Shown here in pieces: positions 17,328 to 26,453 of a stretch of DNA of 64,000 bases. A model generated the notes under the pieces. The model was not told the origin of the DNA. It was given only the letters and a program-made list of their open reading frames with translations, and ran no database searches. How positions within the stretch are numbered: the stretch's first letter is position 1; the number at the start of each line of letters is the position of its first letter. The position numbers and the translations under genes are program-made. This stretch comes from Hyphomicrobiales bacterium (GTDB taxonomy: Bacteria > Pseudomonadota > Alphaproteobacteria > Rhizobiales > Xanthobacteraceae): contig JAFKKG010000009.1 of the NCBI GenBank assembly GCA_017305715.1, positions 310,001-374,000 on the forward strand. The letters are read 5' to 3'.

Positions 17328-18809
17328 TTATCCAACCGATCCTTCGAGGCTGATCGAAATCAGCTTCTGCGCTTCCACCGCGAATTCCATCGGCAGTTGC
17401 TGCAGCACGTCCTTCACAAAACCGTTGACGACGAGGCCGACGGCTTCTTCCTGGCTGAGCCCGCGCTGCACGCAGTAGAACAGCACGTCTTCGGAAATCT
17501 TCGACGTGGTGGCTTCATGCTCGAACAGCGCCGAGGAGTTCTTGGCTTCGACGTAGGGCACGGTATGCGCACCGCATTTGTCGCCGATCAGCAGCGAGTC
17601 GCAGGCGGTGAAGTTGCGGGCACCGGTTGCCTTGCGATGGGCGGTGACGAGTCCGCGATAGGTGTTCTGCGAGACGCCGGCGGCGATTCCCTTGGAGATG
17701 ATCCTGGAGGTCGTGTTCTTGCCGAGATGAATCATCTTGGTGCCGCTATCGACCTGCTGGTGACCATTGGAGATCGCGATCGAATAGAACTCGCCACGCG
17801 AATTGTCGCCGCGCAGGATGCAGCTCGGGTACTTCCAGGTGATCGCGGAGCCGGTCTCGACCTGGGTCCAGGAGATCTTGGAATTGTTGCCGCGGCAGTC
17901 GCCACGCTTGGTGACGAAATTGTAGATGCCGCCCTTGCCCTCGGAATTGCCGGGGTACCAGTTCTGCACCGTCGAATATTTGATCTCGGCATCGTCATGC
18001 GTGACGAGTTCGACGACCGCGGCGTGCAACTGGTTCTCGTCGCGCTGCGGCGCGGTGCAGCCTTCGAGGTAGCTGACGTAAGCGCCCTTGTCGGCGATGA
18101 TCAGCGTGCGCTCGAACTGGCCGGTGTTGCGCTCGTTGATGCGGAAATAGGTCGACAGCTCCATCGGGCAGCGCACGCCCGGCGGCACGTAGACGAACGA
18201 GCCGTCGGAAAACACCGCCGAATTCAACGTCGCAAAATAATTGTCGGAGGTCGGCACCACCGTGCCGAGATATTTCTGCACGAGGTCAGGGTGCTCGCGG
18301 ATGGCTTCCGAGATCGGCATGAAAATCACGCCGGCGGCCTTGAGCTCCTTCTGGAACGTGGTCGCGACCGAGACCGAATCGAACACCGCGTCGACCGCGA
18401 TCTTGCGCTGGCCTTCGGGACGCACGACGCCTTCCAGCACCTCGACTTCGCGGAGCGGGATACCGAGCTTTTCGTAGGTCTTGAGGATTTCCGGGTCGAT
18501 CTCGTCGAGTGAGGACACCGTCTTCTTCGGCTTCGGGGCCGAATAATAATAGAGATCCTGGTAGTCGATCTTGGGGTAGTTGACGCGCGCCCATTGCGGC
18601 TCGGTCATGGTCAGCCAGCGGCGATAGGCCTCCAGCCGCCACTCCAGCATCCAGGCCGGCTCATTCTTCTTGGCGGAGATGAAGCGGACGGTATCCTCCG
18701 ACAGGCCCTTGGGGGCCTTGTCGGACTCGATAAGGGTCTCAAATCCATATCGATATTGGTCGACGTCGATCTGCCTGACGCGATCGACCGTCTCTTGTAC
18801 GGCTGGCAT
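17328..18809 (-). CDS. sufB: SufB, Fe-S scaffold component
   Basis: The product is 493 aa from the ATG at 18809, preceded by a strong GGAGG. A longer in-frame reading to 18920 adds 37 non-conserved residues that run into the end of the upstream desulfurase gene. Typical segments are [19 protein letters not shown] near the N-terminus, [15 protein letters not shown], and [20 protein letters not shown] in the beta-helix core. A conserved Cys ([20 protein letters not shown]) and a C-terminal helical domain follow. SufB is the scaffold subunit that receives sulfur and holds the nascent cluster with SufC and SufD. It is the second gene of the suf operon. Confidence 0.96.
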   Translation of the reverse strand: MPAVQETVDRVRQIDVDQYRYGFETLIESDKAPKGLSEDTVRFISAKKNEPAWMLEWRLEAYRRWLTMTEPQWARVNYPKIDYQDLYYYSAPKPKKTVSSLDEIDPEILKTYEKLGIPLREVEVLEGVVRPEGQRKIAVDAVFDSVSVATTFQKELKAAGVIFMPISEAIREHPDLVQKYLGTVVPTSDNYFATLNSAVFSDGSFVYVPPGVRCPMELSTYFRINERNTGQFERTLIIADKGAYVSYLEGCTAPQRDENQLHAAVVELVTHDDAEIKYSTVQNWYPGNSEGKGGIYNFVTKRGDCRGNNSKISWTQVETGSAITWKYPSCILRGDNSRGEFYSIAISNGHQQVDSGTKMIHLGKNTTSRIISKGIAAGVSQNTYRGLVTAHRKATGARNFTACDSLLIGDKCGAHTVPYVEAKNSSALFEHEATTSKISEDVLFYCVQRGLSQEEAVGLVVNGFVKDVLQQLPMEFAVEAQKLISISLEGSVG

Positions 18810-18916
18810 TCCATCCTCCGCTCGCGGTTTCAAGGACCGCGGTGGATCATCAAATCGGCTGGTCGGCAGCCTCACCGGTCCCCGATAGATTCGGGACCGG
18901 TATCGCTTAGAACCGT

Positions 18917-20071
18917 TCAACCTGTGTTTCGTCGGACCTTAAGTAAGGTATTGGCAAGCTTTCGCCAAGCCTTGAGGGTCAATTCAATGTCTGTCTGTGA
19001 GGTAGACCACCCCAGACTGAGCCGCACGGCTCCCTGAGCCAGTTCCCGGCCCTGTCCCATGGCGTCCAGGACATGCGACGGCTGCACCTTGCCCGACGAG
19101 CAGGCCGAGCCCGAGGATACCGCAATACCGGCGAGATCGAAGCCAATCACGGCGGTTTCGGCCTTGAGGCCGGGAACAGTGAACAGCGTGGTATTGGGTA
19201 ACCGCGGAGCTTCTTCCGCGAAAATGATCATCCCGGGCGTCTGCTTCAGGCCGTCCTCAAGGCTGTTCCTGAGATCCCGCAGGCGCACCACATCGCTGCC
19301 CAGGGCGGCCATCGCGGCCTTGGCGGCGGCGCCAAACGCCGAAATCCCCGCCACATTCTCCGTGCCGGCCCGCCGCCCGAGCTCCTGTCCGCCGCCGCGC
19401 AGCAGCGGCTCCAGTCCTTGCACGTCCTCGGCCAGCACCACCGCACCGACGCCTTTGGGACCGCCGATCTTGTGCGCCGAGAGCGTGACCAGATCGGCAC
19501 CCATTTCCTTGATATCGAATGGAATTTTTCCGAGTGCCTGAATCGCATCGACATGCACCAGGCCGCCGACCTCATGGACGATGCGGGCGGCTTCCCCCAC
19601 CGGCTGGATGGCGCCGGTCTCGTTGTTGGCCAGCATCACCGACACCAGCACCGGCGGGCCGGCGGCCACCAATGCGCGCAGATGATCAAGATCGATCAGG
19701 CCCGAGGCCGTGACCTTGATGGTCCCGATGGCATCAGGCGGAAACCGCCCTCCCGACAGCACCGAGGCATGTTCGATGGCCGAGACCAGAAGCCGCTGGA
19801 CCGGATGACCGACGCCCCTTCGCAAGCCCGGGGTCAGGGCGATCGCATTGGCCTCGGTTCCACCGGAGGCAAACACCACGTCCTGCGGCCGCGCCCCGAC
19901 CGCGGCGGCCACCGCGGCGCGGGCGTCCTCGACCAGCCGTCGCGCCTGGCGGCCCTCGGTGTGAACCGAGGATGGGTTGCCGGCGAATTCCCAGCCAGCG
20001 GCCATCGCCGCTTTCGCTTCGGGGCGCAGCGGCGTGGTCGCATTCCAGTCGAGATAAACCCGGTCGGCCAT
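18917..20071 (-). CDS. Cysteine desulfurase, IscS/NifS-like (group I)
   Basis: A 384-aa PLP enzyme. The N-terminus [11 protein letters not shown], the PLP lysine in [12 protein letters not shown], and the catalytic Cys in [17 protein letters not shown], on a longer flexible loop, are all signatures of group I desulfurases, unlike the group II SufS encoded four genes downstream. It leads the suf operon, 107 bp before sufB. A sulfur donor for Fe-S clusters and perhaps tRNA thiolation is inferred. The start ATG is 5 bp from a TATAAT hexamer on the minus strand. Confidence 0.93.
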   Translation of the reverse strand: MADRVYLDWNATTPLRPEAKAAMAAGWEFAGNPSSVHTEGRQARRLVEDARAAVAAAVGARPQDVVFASGGTEANAIALTPGLRRGVGHPVQRLLVSAIEHASVLSGGRFPPDAIGTIKVTASGLIDLDHLRALVAAGPPVLVSVMLANNETGAIQPVGEAARIVHEVGGLVHVDAIQALGKIPFDIKEMGADLVTLSAHKIGGPKGVGAVVLAEDVQGLEPLLRGGGQELGRRAGTENVAGISAFGAAAKAAMAALGSDVVRLRDLRNSLEDGLKQTPGMIIFAEEAPRLPNTTLFTVPGLKAETAVIGFDLAGIAVSSGSACSSGKVQPSHVLDAMGQGRELAQGAVRLSLGWSTSQTDIELTLKAWRKLANTLLKVRRNTG

Positions 20072-20093
20072 TGACGTATTATATTACCTGCAA
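20071..20093 (-). promoter_or_regulatory. Candidate suf operon promoter/operator (TATAAT within a near-palindrome)
   Basis: On the minus strand TATAAT (20083-20078) lies 5-6 bp before the desulfurase ATG. It sits within GTATTATATTAC (20076-20087), a 12-bp sequence palindromic except for one pair, inside an AT-rich island. No good -35 was found at 16-18 bp. If this is the -10, the transcript would be nearly leaderless. Confidence 0.35.
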
Positions 20094-20112
20094 TTGGGAA
20101 CGAGGAGCCGTC

Positions 20113-20193
20113 ATGAAGCATCTCCGCGATTCCGCCGCCTTATCGCAGTTGGAGATCGCGGCGTCTGCAGACAATTGCAGGCTAACGCCTTGA
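20113..20193 (+). CDS. Possible 26-aa small ORF with a good RBS
   Basis: An ATG at 20113 follows GAGGAG (20102-20107) at 5 nt and opens 26 codons (MKHLRDSAALSQLEIAAS...) ending at TGA 20193. It lies in the 288-bp gap between the suf operon and the divergent hydrolase gene. It could be a leader peptide or a new small protein. Evidence is limited to the RBS and start. Confidence 0.3.
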   Translation: MKHLRDSAALSQLEIAASADNCRLTP

Positions 20194-20359
20194 ACGCGCT
20201 TCGAGATGTTCAAGATGCTTGCTTTTTGCCCCTCGCCTCATGCTAGAACGCGGCCGACAGTTCACGGAGCGCTCTTCCGCGCACCTCCCAACGACGTCTG
20301 ATTGCCGCTTTCTCCGCCGGATCAATTCCGTCGCCAAGGGACACTTCCAAGGATCAGCC

Positions 20360-21007
20360 ATGCCCGAAGTTATTTTCACCGGTCCCGCAGGCCGCCTCGA
20401 AGGCCGCTATCATCCGGCGAAGCAGAAGAACGCCCCGATCGCCATGATCCTGCATCCGCATCCGCAGTTTCACGGCACGATGAATCACCAGATCGTCTAC
20501 CAGTGCTACTACGCGTTCGCCCATCGCGGCTTTTCGGTGCTGCGTTTCAACTTCCGCGGCGTCGGCCGCAGCCAGGGCTCGTTCGATCATGGCACCGGCG
20601 AGTTGTCGGATGCGGCGTCGGCGCTCGACTGGGCGCAGACCATCAATCCCGAAGCGCGCGCCTGCTGGGTTGCGGGCTTTTCGTTCGGCGCCTGGATCGG
20701 CATGCAGCTCCTGATGCGCCGGCCCGAGGTCGAAGGGTTCATTTCGATCGCTCCGCCCGCCAACCTCTATGACTTCTCCTTCCTCGCGCCCTGCCCGTCG
20801 TCGGGCCTGATCGTGCATGGCGAAAAGGATGCGGTGGTGCCGCCCAAGGACGTCAACACGCTGGTCGAAAAGCTGAAGACCCAAAAGGGCATCGTGATCG
20901 ACCAGCAGATCATCCCCGGCGCCAACCATTTCTTCGACGGCAAATTGCAGCCGCTGATGGAAACGGTGACCGGCTATCTCGACATGCGGCTCGCCAACGT
21001 CCGGTAA
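20360..21007 (+). CDS. Alpha/beta hydrolase
   Basis: The product is 215 aa; the ATG at 20360 follows AAGGA. The nucleophile elbow is GFSFG (Ser near residue 104), LHPHPQFHGTMNH forms the oxyanion-side loop, and GANHFF supplies the catalytic His near residue 191; the acid is likely Asp in GEKDAVVP. Small single-domain esterase/peptidase-like hydrolase; substrate unknown. It is followed after 15 bp by the DUF1697 gene, probably in one transcript, and is divergent from the suf operon. Confidence 0.9.
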   Translation: MPEVIFTGPAGRLEGRYHPAKQKNAPIAMILHPHPQFHGTMNHQIVYQCYYAFAHRGFSVLRFNFRGVGRSQGSFDHGTGELSDAASALDWAQTINPEARACWVAGFSFGAWIGMQLLMRRPEVEGFISIAPPANLYDFSFLAPCPSSGLIVHGEKDAVVPPKDVNTLVEKLKTQKGIVIDQQIIPGANHFFDGKLQPLMETVTGYLDMRLANVR

Positions 21008-21022
21008 AGCGGGAGGGGCACG

Positions 21023-21535
21023 ATGACCGCCTTCGTCGCCCTGCTCCGCGCCGTCAATGTCGGCGGCACCGGCAAATTGCCGATGACCGAACTGAAGGCG
21101 ATGTGCGAGGCGCTTGGCTTTACGGGCGTCCGCACTTACATCGCCAGCGGCAATGTCGTGTTCAGCAGCCGCAAATCCGAATCCGCCGTGAAGAAGGCGC
21201 TGGAAGCGCGGCTGGAAGCCTATGCCGGCAAGGCGGTCGGCGTGATGGTGCGCGATGCCGCCGAAATGCAGGCCGTGCTGAAAGCCAATCCATTTCCCAA
21301 GGCGCCAGGCAACCGGACGGTTGCGATCTTTCTCGACGCCAAGCCGCCGGCGGACACGGTTGCATCCGTCAAGGGACGCAAGGACGAGGAAATCGGATTG
21401 GGTGCGCGCGAGATCTACGTCCATTACGGCGACGGCATGGGACAATCGAAACTGGTGATCCCTGCCGCCAAGCCAGGTACCGCGCGCAATATGAATACGA
21501 TCGCGACGCTCGCGAAGATGGCGGCGGAATTGTAA
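21023..21535 (+). CDS. DUF1697 family protein
   Basis: A 170-aa protein with the family opening FVALLRAVNVGGTGKLPMTEL, then TYIASGNVVFSS and a C-terminal RNMNTIATLAKMA. These small cytoplasmic proteins are widespread and have no assigned function. A strong RBS (GGGAGGGG) precedes the ATG, and spacing suggests co-expression with the hydrolase upstream. It converges with the SMR gene 6 bp away. Confidence 0.9.
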   Translation: MTAFVALLRAVNVGGTGKLPMTELKAMCEALGFTGVRTYIASGNVVFSSRKSESAVKKALEARLEAYAGKAVGVMVRDAAEMQAVLKANPFPKAPGNRTVAIFLDAKPPADTVASVKGRKDEEIGLGAREIYVHYGDGMGQSKLVIPAAKPGTARNMNTIATLAKMAAEL

Positions 21536-21541
21536 GACGAT

Positions 21542-21871
21542 CTACGCCGGCGCCAGCTTCAGCGCGACGATCCCGGTCATCACCAGCATGATGCCCGCGA
21601 TTTTCACGGGGTTGAGTGTCTCGCCGAACAGCAGCACCCCCATGGTCAGCGTGCCGACCGCGCCGATACCGGTCCACACCGTGTAGGCGACACCGATCTG
21701 CAGGACTTGCAGCGACCGCCCGAGCAGGAACACGAACGCCGCCAGCAGCACCAGCGAAGCGATACTCCAGCCGAGCTTGGTATAGCCGTCGGCATATTTC
21801 ATCGAGATCGCCCAGCCGACATCAAGAATGCCGGCCGTCACCAGCGCGATCCAGGCGACCTGCGGCGACAT
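21542..21871 (-). CDS. SMR-family small multidrug/guanidinium exporter
   Basis: A 109-aa, four-helix membrane protein of the SMR family (EmrE/Gdx-SugE). The first helix reads AGILDVGWAISMKYADGYTK: the absolutely conserved membrane Glu of the family (Glu14 in EmrE) is Asp here, with the GW.ISMK context typical of the SugE/Gdx branch. Helix 3 carries the AYTVWTGIGAVGT signature and helix 4 the LFGETLNPVK motif. It works as a dimer coupling proton influx to export. It begins 2 bp after the GST stop codon, so both are on one transcript. Confidence 0.9.
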   Translation of the reverse strand: MSPQVAWIALVTAGILDVGWAISMKYADGYTKLGWSIASLVLLAAFVFLLGRSLQVLQIGVAYTVWTGIGAVGTLTMGVLLFGETLNPVKIAGIMLVMTGIVALKLAPA

Positions 21872-21873
21872 CG

Positions 21874-22551
21874 CTATGCCGCCAGTTTCAGCATATGCGC
21901 GTTATGGCGAACCAGGAACGCGTGCAGCAATTGCGGGTAGTCGGCGCCGACGGCGGTGCGAACGCTGTCCCGTTTTGCCAGTTCCGTCCGCCACGCGCGC
22001 ACCTTTGGCGTCTCCGCGAAGATCGAAAGATCGATCAATTCATCGAACACATCGAAATAGCGGAAGATCGGCGCGAACACCGCCTCCACCAGGCTGAATT
22101 TTTCCCCGGCGAAGAATGGTCCCGAACCCAGCGCCTGCTCGACGCGGGCGAATTTCGCCGCCACCGCCACGCGCTTGGCTTCGAAGACCGCAGCATCACC
22201 TGTCGTTTCGAGGCCCCACAATTCGCTCAGGATCGTGGAGCCGAACTCCATCCAGGCGCGGTGCTGCGCGCGCAGCAAAGGATTTTCGAGATGCAGTTTG
22301 GCGCCGCCTTGCGTGTCCTCGATATATTCGCAGATCACGTTGCTCTCGAACAACGCCACCTCGTCCTCACCCTCGCGCACCAGCAGCAACGGCACCTTGC
22401 CGAGCGGCGACAGCTTCAGGAACCAGTCCGGCTTGCTCGCAAGGTCGATGTCGACGCGCTCGAACGGCACGCCCTTCTCGTTCAGCGCGATCACCGCGCG
22501 CTGCACATAGGGACAAAGCTTGTGGCTGATCAACGTCAGTTTTGCCGTCAT
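21874..22551 (-). CDS. Glutathione S-transferase family protein
   Basis: The product is 225 aa. An N-terminal thioredoxin-like domain (LTLISHKLCPYVQRAVIAL, then GKVPLLLV and the glutathione-contacting FESNVICEYIED) is joined to an all-helical C-terminal domain. The CPYVQR motif with a possible catalytic Cys places it near the omega/beta-type bacterial GSTs. It probably detoxifies electrophiles or handles glutathionyl conjugates. It is co-oriented and nearly contiguous with the SMR exporter. Three copies of one palindrome lie 35-97 bp upstream of its ATG. Confidence 0.9.
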   Translation of the reverse strand: MTAKLTLISHKLCPYVQRAVIALNEKGVPFERVDIDLASKPDWFLKLSPLGKVPLLLVREGEDEVALFESNVICEYIEDTQGGAKLHLENPLLRAQHRAWMEFGSTILSELWGLETTGDAAVFEAKRVAVAAKFARVEQALGSGPFFAGEKFSLVEAVFAPIFRYFDVFDELIDLSIFAETPKVRAWRTELAKRDSVRTAVGADYPQLLHAFLVRHNAHMLKLAA

Positions 22552-22585
22552 GACGACCTCCAGCGCGAGCCGAAAGGCGTCGCTT

Positions 22586-22648
22586 CATGCACCTGCATCA
22601 AAATTAGATGCACTTGCATGCAGTCGTCAAGGTCGATGCAATTGCATC
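22586..22648 (-). promoter_or_regulatory. Triple palindromic operator upstream of gst-SMR
   Basis: Three related sites with the core TGCA-NN-TGCA: CATGCACCTGCATC (22586-22599), GATGCACTTGCATG (22607-22620), and the perfect palindrome GATGCAATTGCATC (22635-22648). Centre spacings are 21 and 28 bp. They fill the 124-bp gap before gst and look like cooperative repressor sites. No regulator gene is adjacent. Confidence 0.7.
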
Positions 22649-22675
22649 AACAGATGGTGATCCGTTGGCCGGGAC

Positions 22676-23788
22676 TCACGGCCGGGCCATGATCCCCCCG
22701 GTCATCGGGATCGGCACGCCGGTGGTGGCCGGATAGCTCAGCGGCAGGCCCTTGAGGCCCCGCGCCGCCAGAAAGCCAAAAGCCTGCGCCTCGATCGCGT
22801 CCGAAGCCCAGCCGAGCCCATCCGCGGCCTCGACACTTGCCGGGGCAAGCCGGTCGCGCAGCATCCGCAGCAGGGTCAGGTTGCGGGCACCGCCACCGGC
22901 CACGATCCAGCTCTTCGGCACTTTCGGCAGCAGCGGCACGATCCGGGCGATCGAGGCGGCGGTGAACGCGGTCAAGGTCGCCGCGCCATCCGCGGGCGGC
23001 ATCCCCTCGACCTTCAGCGCGACAAAATCGTTGCGATCGAGCGATTTCGGCGGAGGCTTTGTAAAGAACGGCAGCGCCAGTCCGCGCGCGATCCAGGCCT
23101 CGTCGACCCTGCCTTGCGCGGCGGTTTGGCCTGACGTGTCGAAGCGCTGGTTGAAGACGCGGTTCATGTGGTCGTCGAGCAGCGCGTTGCCGGGGCCGGT
23201 GTCGCAGGCGATCAGCGTGTCCGTGCCGTCGATATAGGTGATGTTGGAGACCCCGCCGATATTGACCACGACGATCGGCCCCTCGCGCTGCAGCGACTGG
23301 GCCAGCGCCCGGTGGTAGACCGGCACGAATGGCGCGCCCTGCCCGCCCGCGGCGACGTCGGCGGCACGGAAATCATGCATCACGGGAATATGGATCGATT
23401 TGGCCAGGGCGGCGGCATCACCAATCTGCACCGTCAAACCGCGCTCCGGCCGGTGCAGCACGGTCTGGCCGTGAAAGCCGACGATGTCGATGTCCTCGGG
23501 GGCGATGCGGTGTTGCGCGGTAAAGGCGGCGACCGCCTCGGCATGGGCCAGGGTGACGGCCTGTTCGGCCTCCCGCAGGATACCCGGCCGCGCGTCACGC
23601 TGCGGCAGGTCGACTGCTTCGTACAGCGCCTGACGCAGCAGGCGGCGTTCCATTTCGCTGTACGGCCGGTATCCGGATGGGCCGAAGGCCCGAACTTGCC
23701 GGCCGTCGGTCTCGATCAAAGCAACATCGACCCCGTCGAGCGAGGTCCCGCTCATCAGACCGATTGCCGTCAACATCATTGTCGTCAT
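22676..23788 (-). CDS. anmK: Anhydro-N-acetylmuramic acid kinase
   Basis: The product is 370 aa from the ATG at 23788; an ATG at 23779 fits the upstream GAAGG at least as well. Typical AnmK segments are AIGLMSGTSLDGVDVALIE (ATP-binding strand), VGFHGQTVLHRP, VVNIGGVSNITYI, CDTGPGNALLDD and the catalytic Asp in this region, then IVAGGGARN. It converts anhydroMurNAc from recycled peptidoglycan to MurNAc-6-phosphate in the cytoplasm. The gene is divergent from tyrS, as commonly seen in this group, but here with a PEP-CTERM gene between them. Confidence 0.95.
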   Translation of the reverse strand: MTTMMLTAIGLMSGTSLDGVDVALIETDGRQVRAFGPSGYRPYSEMERRLLRQALYEAVDLPQRDARPGILREAEQAVTLAHAEAVAAFTAQHRIAPEDIDIVGFHGQTVLHRPERGLTVQIGDAAALAKSIHIPVMHDFRAADVAAGGQGAPFVPVYHRALAQSLQREGPIVVVNIGGVSNITYIDGTDTLIACDTGPGNALLDDHMNRVFNQRFDTSGQTAAQGRVDEAWIARGLALPFFTKPPPKSLDRNDFVALKVEGMPPADGAATLTAFTAASIARIVPLLPKVPKSWIVAGGGARNLTLLRMLRDRLAPASVEAADGLGWASDAIEAQAFGFLAARGLKGLPLSYPATTGVPIPMTGGIMARP

Positions 23789-24037
23789 GCCTTCGCGACG
23801 TCTTTCCAAGTCCCCGGACGCCCGGCTTCCTTCAAATAAAGCTGCTTTGGTATCGTGTTCGACCTTAAAAAACCTAATGAAATCTTGGTTTCTGAACGAT
23901 TTGGCCCCTTCGGTACGGGAGCAAGACAGAATAGCCGGGTATCACTACCAATCGATTTACAGGCCGCAGGAGATTTCACCCCTGGCCGTCCGGCGGCCTT
24001 GCGACGATTCGTTACCGCACAGCGACCGCCGTACACG
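23789..24037. other. Gene-free spacer upstream of anmK
   Basis: It contains no reading frame with coding character. It should hold the anmK promoter; it is AT-richer than its surroundings (AT-rich block near 23830-23900), but no hexamer pair could be chosen. Confidence 0.5.
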
Positions 24038-24078
24038 CAAAAAAAGACCGCCAAATGGCGGCCCAAATGGCGGTCTTT
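24038..24078 (-). terminator. Terminator of the PEP-CTERM gene
   Basis: An 11-bp perfect stem, AAAGACCGCCA (24043-24053) and TGGCGGTCTTT (24068-24078), runs on the minus strand into seven T residues (plus-strand A-run 24039-24045). It starts 22 bp after the PEP-CTERM stop codon. Confidence 0.85.
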
Positions 24079-24100
24079 GCCGTTTCGATTTGGCGTTTGA

Positions 24101-24784
24101 TCAGGCTGCGAGCGTCGTGGCTGTGCGGCGGCGATACGTCACCGCTCCGATACCGGCGAAGCCAAGGATGATCATCGCCCAAGTCGAAGGCTCGGGGACG
24201 GCGGCCACGACATTGCCTTCCACAAACAGACGAACACCGTCGGCGTTCAGCACCTTCCAGTTGGGCGAAGCGACCTGCTGGAAGTCGAAGAAGTTCGGCG
24301 AACCAACCGTGGCATTGCCGTCGCCCAGCCCGGCAAAGCCGCTCGCACCAAACAGCCCGGAGCCGAAGATGATGCCGTAGGTACCGGGATCGAGCGTCAC
24401 CGACAGCGGCTGGAGAACATCGTGGATCCCGCCGGCGACGGCGAACACGACGTCACCAAGGCTGATGCTTTCCAATTGGCTCGGCGCGCCGGCGGGCAGT
24501 GCCGTCAGCGACGCCAGCGGGACGATCGCGCCGAAGACCGTACCGCTGGGAAAGCCGCCAAATTGAGCGCCGATCCCGGTGACATCCGTACGCTGGCTGA
24601 TCGTGAACGAGGCACCGACGAAGCGCGTGAAATTCGGCGTCGACTGGATGATGAACTCACCGTTGTCTACCCCGGTATAGGTCGCGGTTTGGAAAATGGT
24701 ATCCGCCCTGGCGGGCACGACAATCGCTGTCAGCAGGCTAATGGCGATCAACATCGATCGCCGCATTCGAGTCTTGTTTTGCAT
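24101..24784 (-). CDS. PEP-CTERM sorting domain protein
   Basis: The product is 227 aa with an RBS (AAAGGAAAAA) before the ATG. A signal peptide ends around residue 28 (IVVPARA before DTIFQT). A beta-rich extracellular domain of about 165 residues of unknown function follows. The C-terminal tripartite sorting signal has VPEPSTW, a TM helix (AMIILGFAGIGAV) and basic YRRR. Such proteins are processed by exosortase, usually in exopolysaccharide-producing bacteria. No exosortase or polysaccharide gene is in this window, so the processing enzyme must be elsewhere. A monocistronic gene with its own terminator. Confidence 0.9.
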   Translation of the reverse strand: MQNKTRMRRSMLIAISLLTAIVVPARADTIFQTATYTGVDNGEFIIQSTPNFTRFVGASFTISQRTDVTGIGAQFGGFPSGTVFGAIVPLASLTALPAGAPSQLESISLGDVVFAVAGGIHDVLQPLSVTLDPGTYGIIFGSGLFGASGFAGLGDGNATVGSPNFFDFQQVASPNWKVLNADGVRLFVEGNVVAAVPEPSTWAMIILGFAGIGAVTYRRRTATTLAA

Positions 24785-25144
24785 CCGCTTTTTCCTTTGG
24801 TTGAGCGGAAGTCAAATTAAAGAGCTCGTGCGACGCATACATGAAACGGGATCGGCCCTGCTCTCGCACCTGTTCGACGATAGCGCTGCGCCGCTGGTGC
24901 AGTCCGCCGGAGCGCTAGCCAGGGCCTGGTCGCCAGAACCCGCGTTGTCCCCGGCAGACGGCGGCCGCAAGCCAAATACGCGGGAAATAGCAAGCGCTTG
25001 CCGGGGGTCGACAATGCCATGAGCACCTTGTTTCTCACGGACACATCTTATAATGCCACAGCGCACCCGCTTCGGCGCCCGGGTCTGTTATGGTTCCCCT
25101 GCCCGATAAAATTACCGTGAAAATAGCATCAGAGTCGCAAACCA
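24785..25144. other. 360-bp spacer between the PEP-CTERM gene and tyrS
   Basis: Divergent promoters for both genes must lie here. Short frames on the minus strand (for example 24817-25044) lack an RBS and resemble no known protein. No repeat or RNA structure was recognised. Confidence 0.5.
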
Positions 25145-26398
25145 ATGACGGCATTTAAATCGGACTTCCTGAATATTTTGCAGGAGCGCGGCTTCATCCA
25201 TCAATGCTCCGATTTTGATGGCCTCGACGCACTGGCCGCGAAGGGTCAGGCGACCGCCTATGTCGGTTACGACTGCACCGCGCCGTCGCTGCATATCGGC
25301 AACTACCTCACCATGATGATGCTGTACTGGCTGCAGCAGAGCGGCAACAAGCCGATCACCCTGATGGGCGGCGGCACCACGATGGTCGGTGATCCCTCCG
25401 GCAAGGACGAATCGCGCGCGATCCGCTCCATCGCGGAAATCGAGGCCAACAAGGCTTCGATCCGCGGCGTATTTTCAAAAGTGCTGCGCTACGGCAACGG
25501 CGACAGCGACGCCATCATGCTCGACAATGCCGAATGGCTGACCAAGCTGAACTGGATCGAGATGCTGCGCGACATCGGCCGGCATTTCTCGGTCAACCGC
25601 ATGCTGACGATGGACTCGGTGCGCCTGCGGCTGGAACGCGAGCAGGAGATGAGCTTCATCGAGTTCAATTACATGGTCTGCCAGGCCTACGATTTCGTCG
25701 AACTGGCGCGGCGCACCGGCTGCCGGCTGCAGATGGGCGGCTCCGACCAGTGGGGCAACATCGTCAACGGCGTCGATCTCGGCCGCCGCATGGGCACGGA
25801 GCAATTGTTTGCGCTGACCACGCCGCTGCTCACGACCGCCTCGGGCGCCAAGATGGGCAAGACCGCGCAAGGCGCGGTGTGGCTCAATGCCGACCAGTTC
25901 TCGCCGTATGATTTCTGGCAATACTGGCGCAACGTCGAGGACGCCGACGTCGTCAAGTTTTTAAAACTGTTCACGATCCTGCCGATGAGCGAGATCGCAA
26001 AATTGGCCGCGCTGCAGGGCGGCGAGATCAACGAGGCCAAGAAAGTGCTGGCGACCGAAGCAACCGCCCTGCTGCACGGCCGCGATGCCGCCAACACGTC
26101 AGCCGAAACCGCAAGGCAGACGTTCGAGGAAGGCGCGGTCGCGGAAAGCCTGCCCACGGTGGAAATTCCGCGTGGCGAACTCGATGCCGGCATCGGCGTT
26201 CTGGCTGGCTTCGTCAAGGCCGGCCTCGTCGCCTCGAACGGCGAGGCGCGGCGTCAGATCAAGGGCGGCGGCCTTCGCGTCAATGATGCGGCTGTGACCG
26301 ACGAGAAGATGGTCCTGAATGCGGGTCATCTGACGCCGGAAGGCGTCATCAAGCTCTCGATGGGCAAGAAGAAGCACGTCCTGCTCAGGCCTGCATAG
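25145..26398 (+). CDS. tyrS: Tyrosyl-tRNA synthetase
   Basis: A 417-aa class I synthetase. The HIGH-type motif is in [14 protein letters not shown] (about residues 40-53), the tyrosine-binding segment is YDF...GGSDQWGNI, and the KMSKS-type loop reads [13 protein letters not shown], the normal form in bacterial TyrRS of this subclass. A C-terminal S4 RNA-binding domain (about 350-417, with [15 protein letters not shown]) contacts tRNA. It attaches tyrosine to tRNA-Tyr. No T-box or other leader element was seen upstream. Confidence 0.97.
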   Translation: MTAFKSDFLNILQERGFIHQCSDFDGLDALAAKGQATAYVGYDCTAPSLHIGNYLTMMMLYWLQQSGNKPITLMGGGTTMVGDPSGKDESRAIRSIAEIEANKASIRGVFSKVLRYGNGDSDAIMLDNAEWLTKLNWIEMLRDIGRHFSVNRMLTMDSVRLRLEREQEMSFIEFNYMVCQAYDFVELARRTGCRLQMGGSDQWGNIVNGVDLGRRMGTEQLFALTTPLLTTASGAKMGKTAQGAVWLNADQFSPYDFWQYWRNVEDADVVKFLKLFTILPMSEIAKLAALQGGEINEAKKVLATEATALLHGRDAANTSAETARQTFEEGAVAESLPTVEIPRGELDAGIGVLAGFVKAGLVASNGEARRQIKGGGLRVNDAAVTDEKMVLNAGHLTPEGVIKLSMGKKKHVLLRPA

Positions 26399-26453
26399 CC
26401 GCATTCGGTTTTGACGCTTGCAGGCCCCCGCGGAAACGCGCTCCCTGCCTGCC

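Noticed and set aside
18810-18920. N-terminal extension of SufB
   Set aside because: The 37 extra residues are not SufB-like and have no RBS, while GGAGG precedes the ATG at 18809.
24817-25044. Short minus-strand frame between the PEP-CTERM gene and tyrS
   Set aside because: No RBS, no known domain, and overlaps the expected divergent promoter region.
25849-25890. KMGKT instead of KMSKS in TyrRS looked like a lost catalytic motif
   Set aside because: This form is normal for this class of bacterial TyrRS (E. coli has KFGKT).
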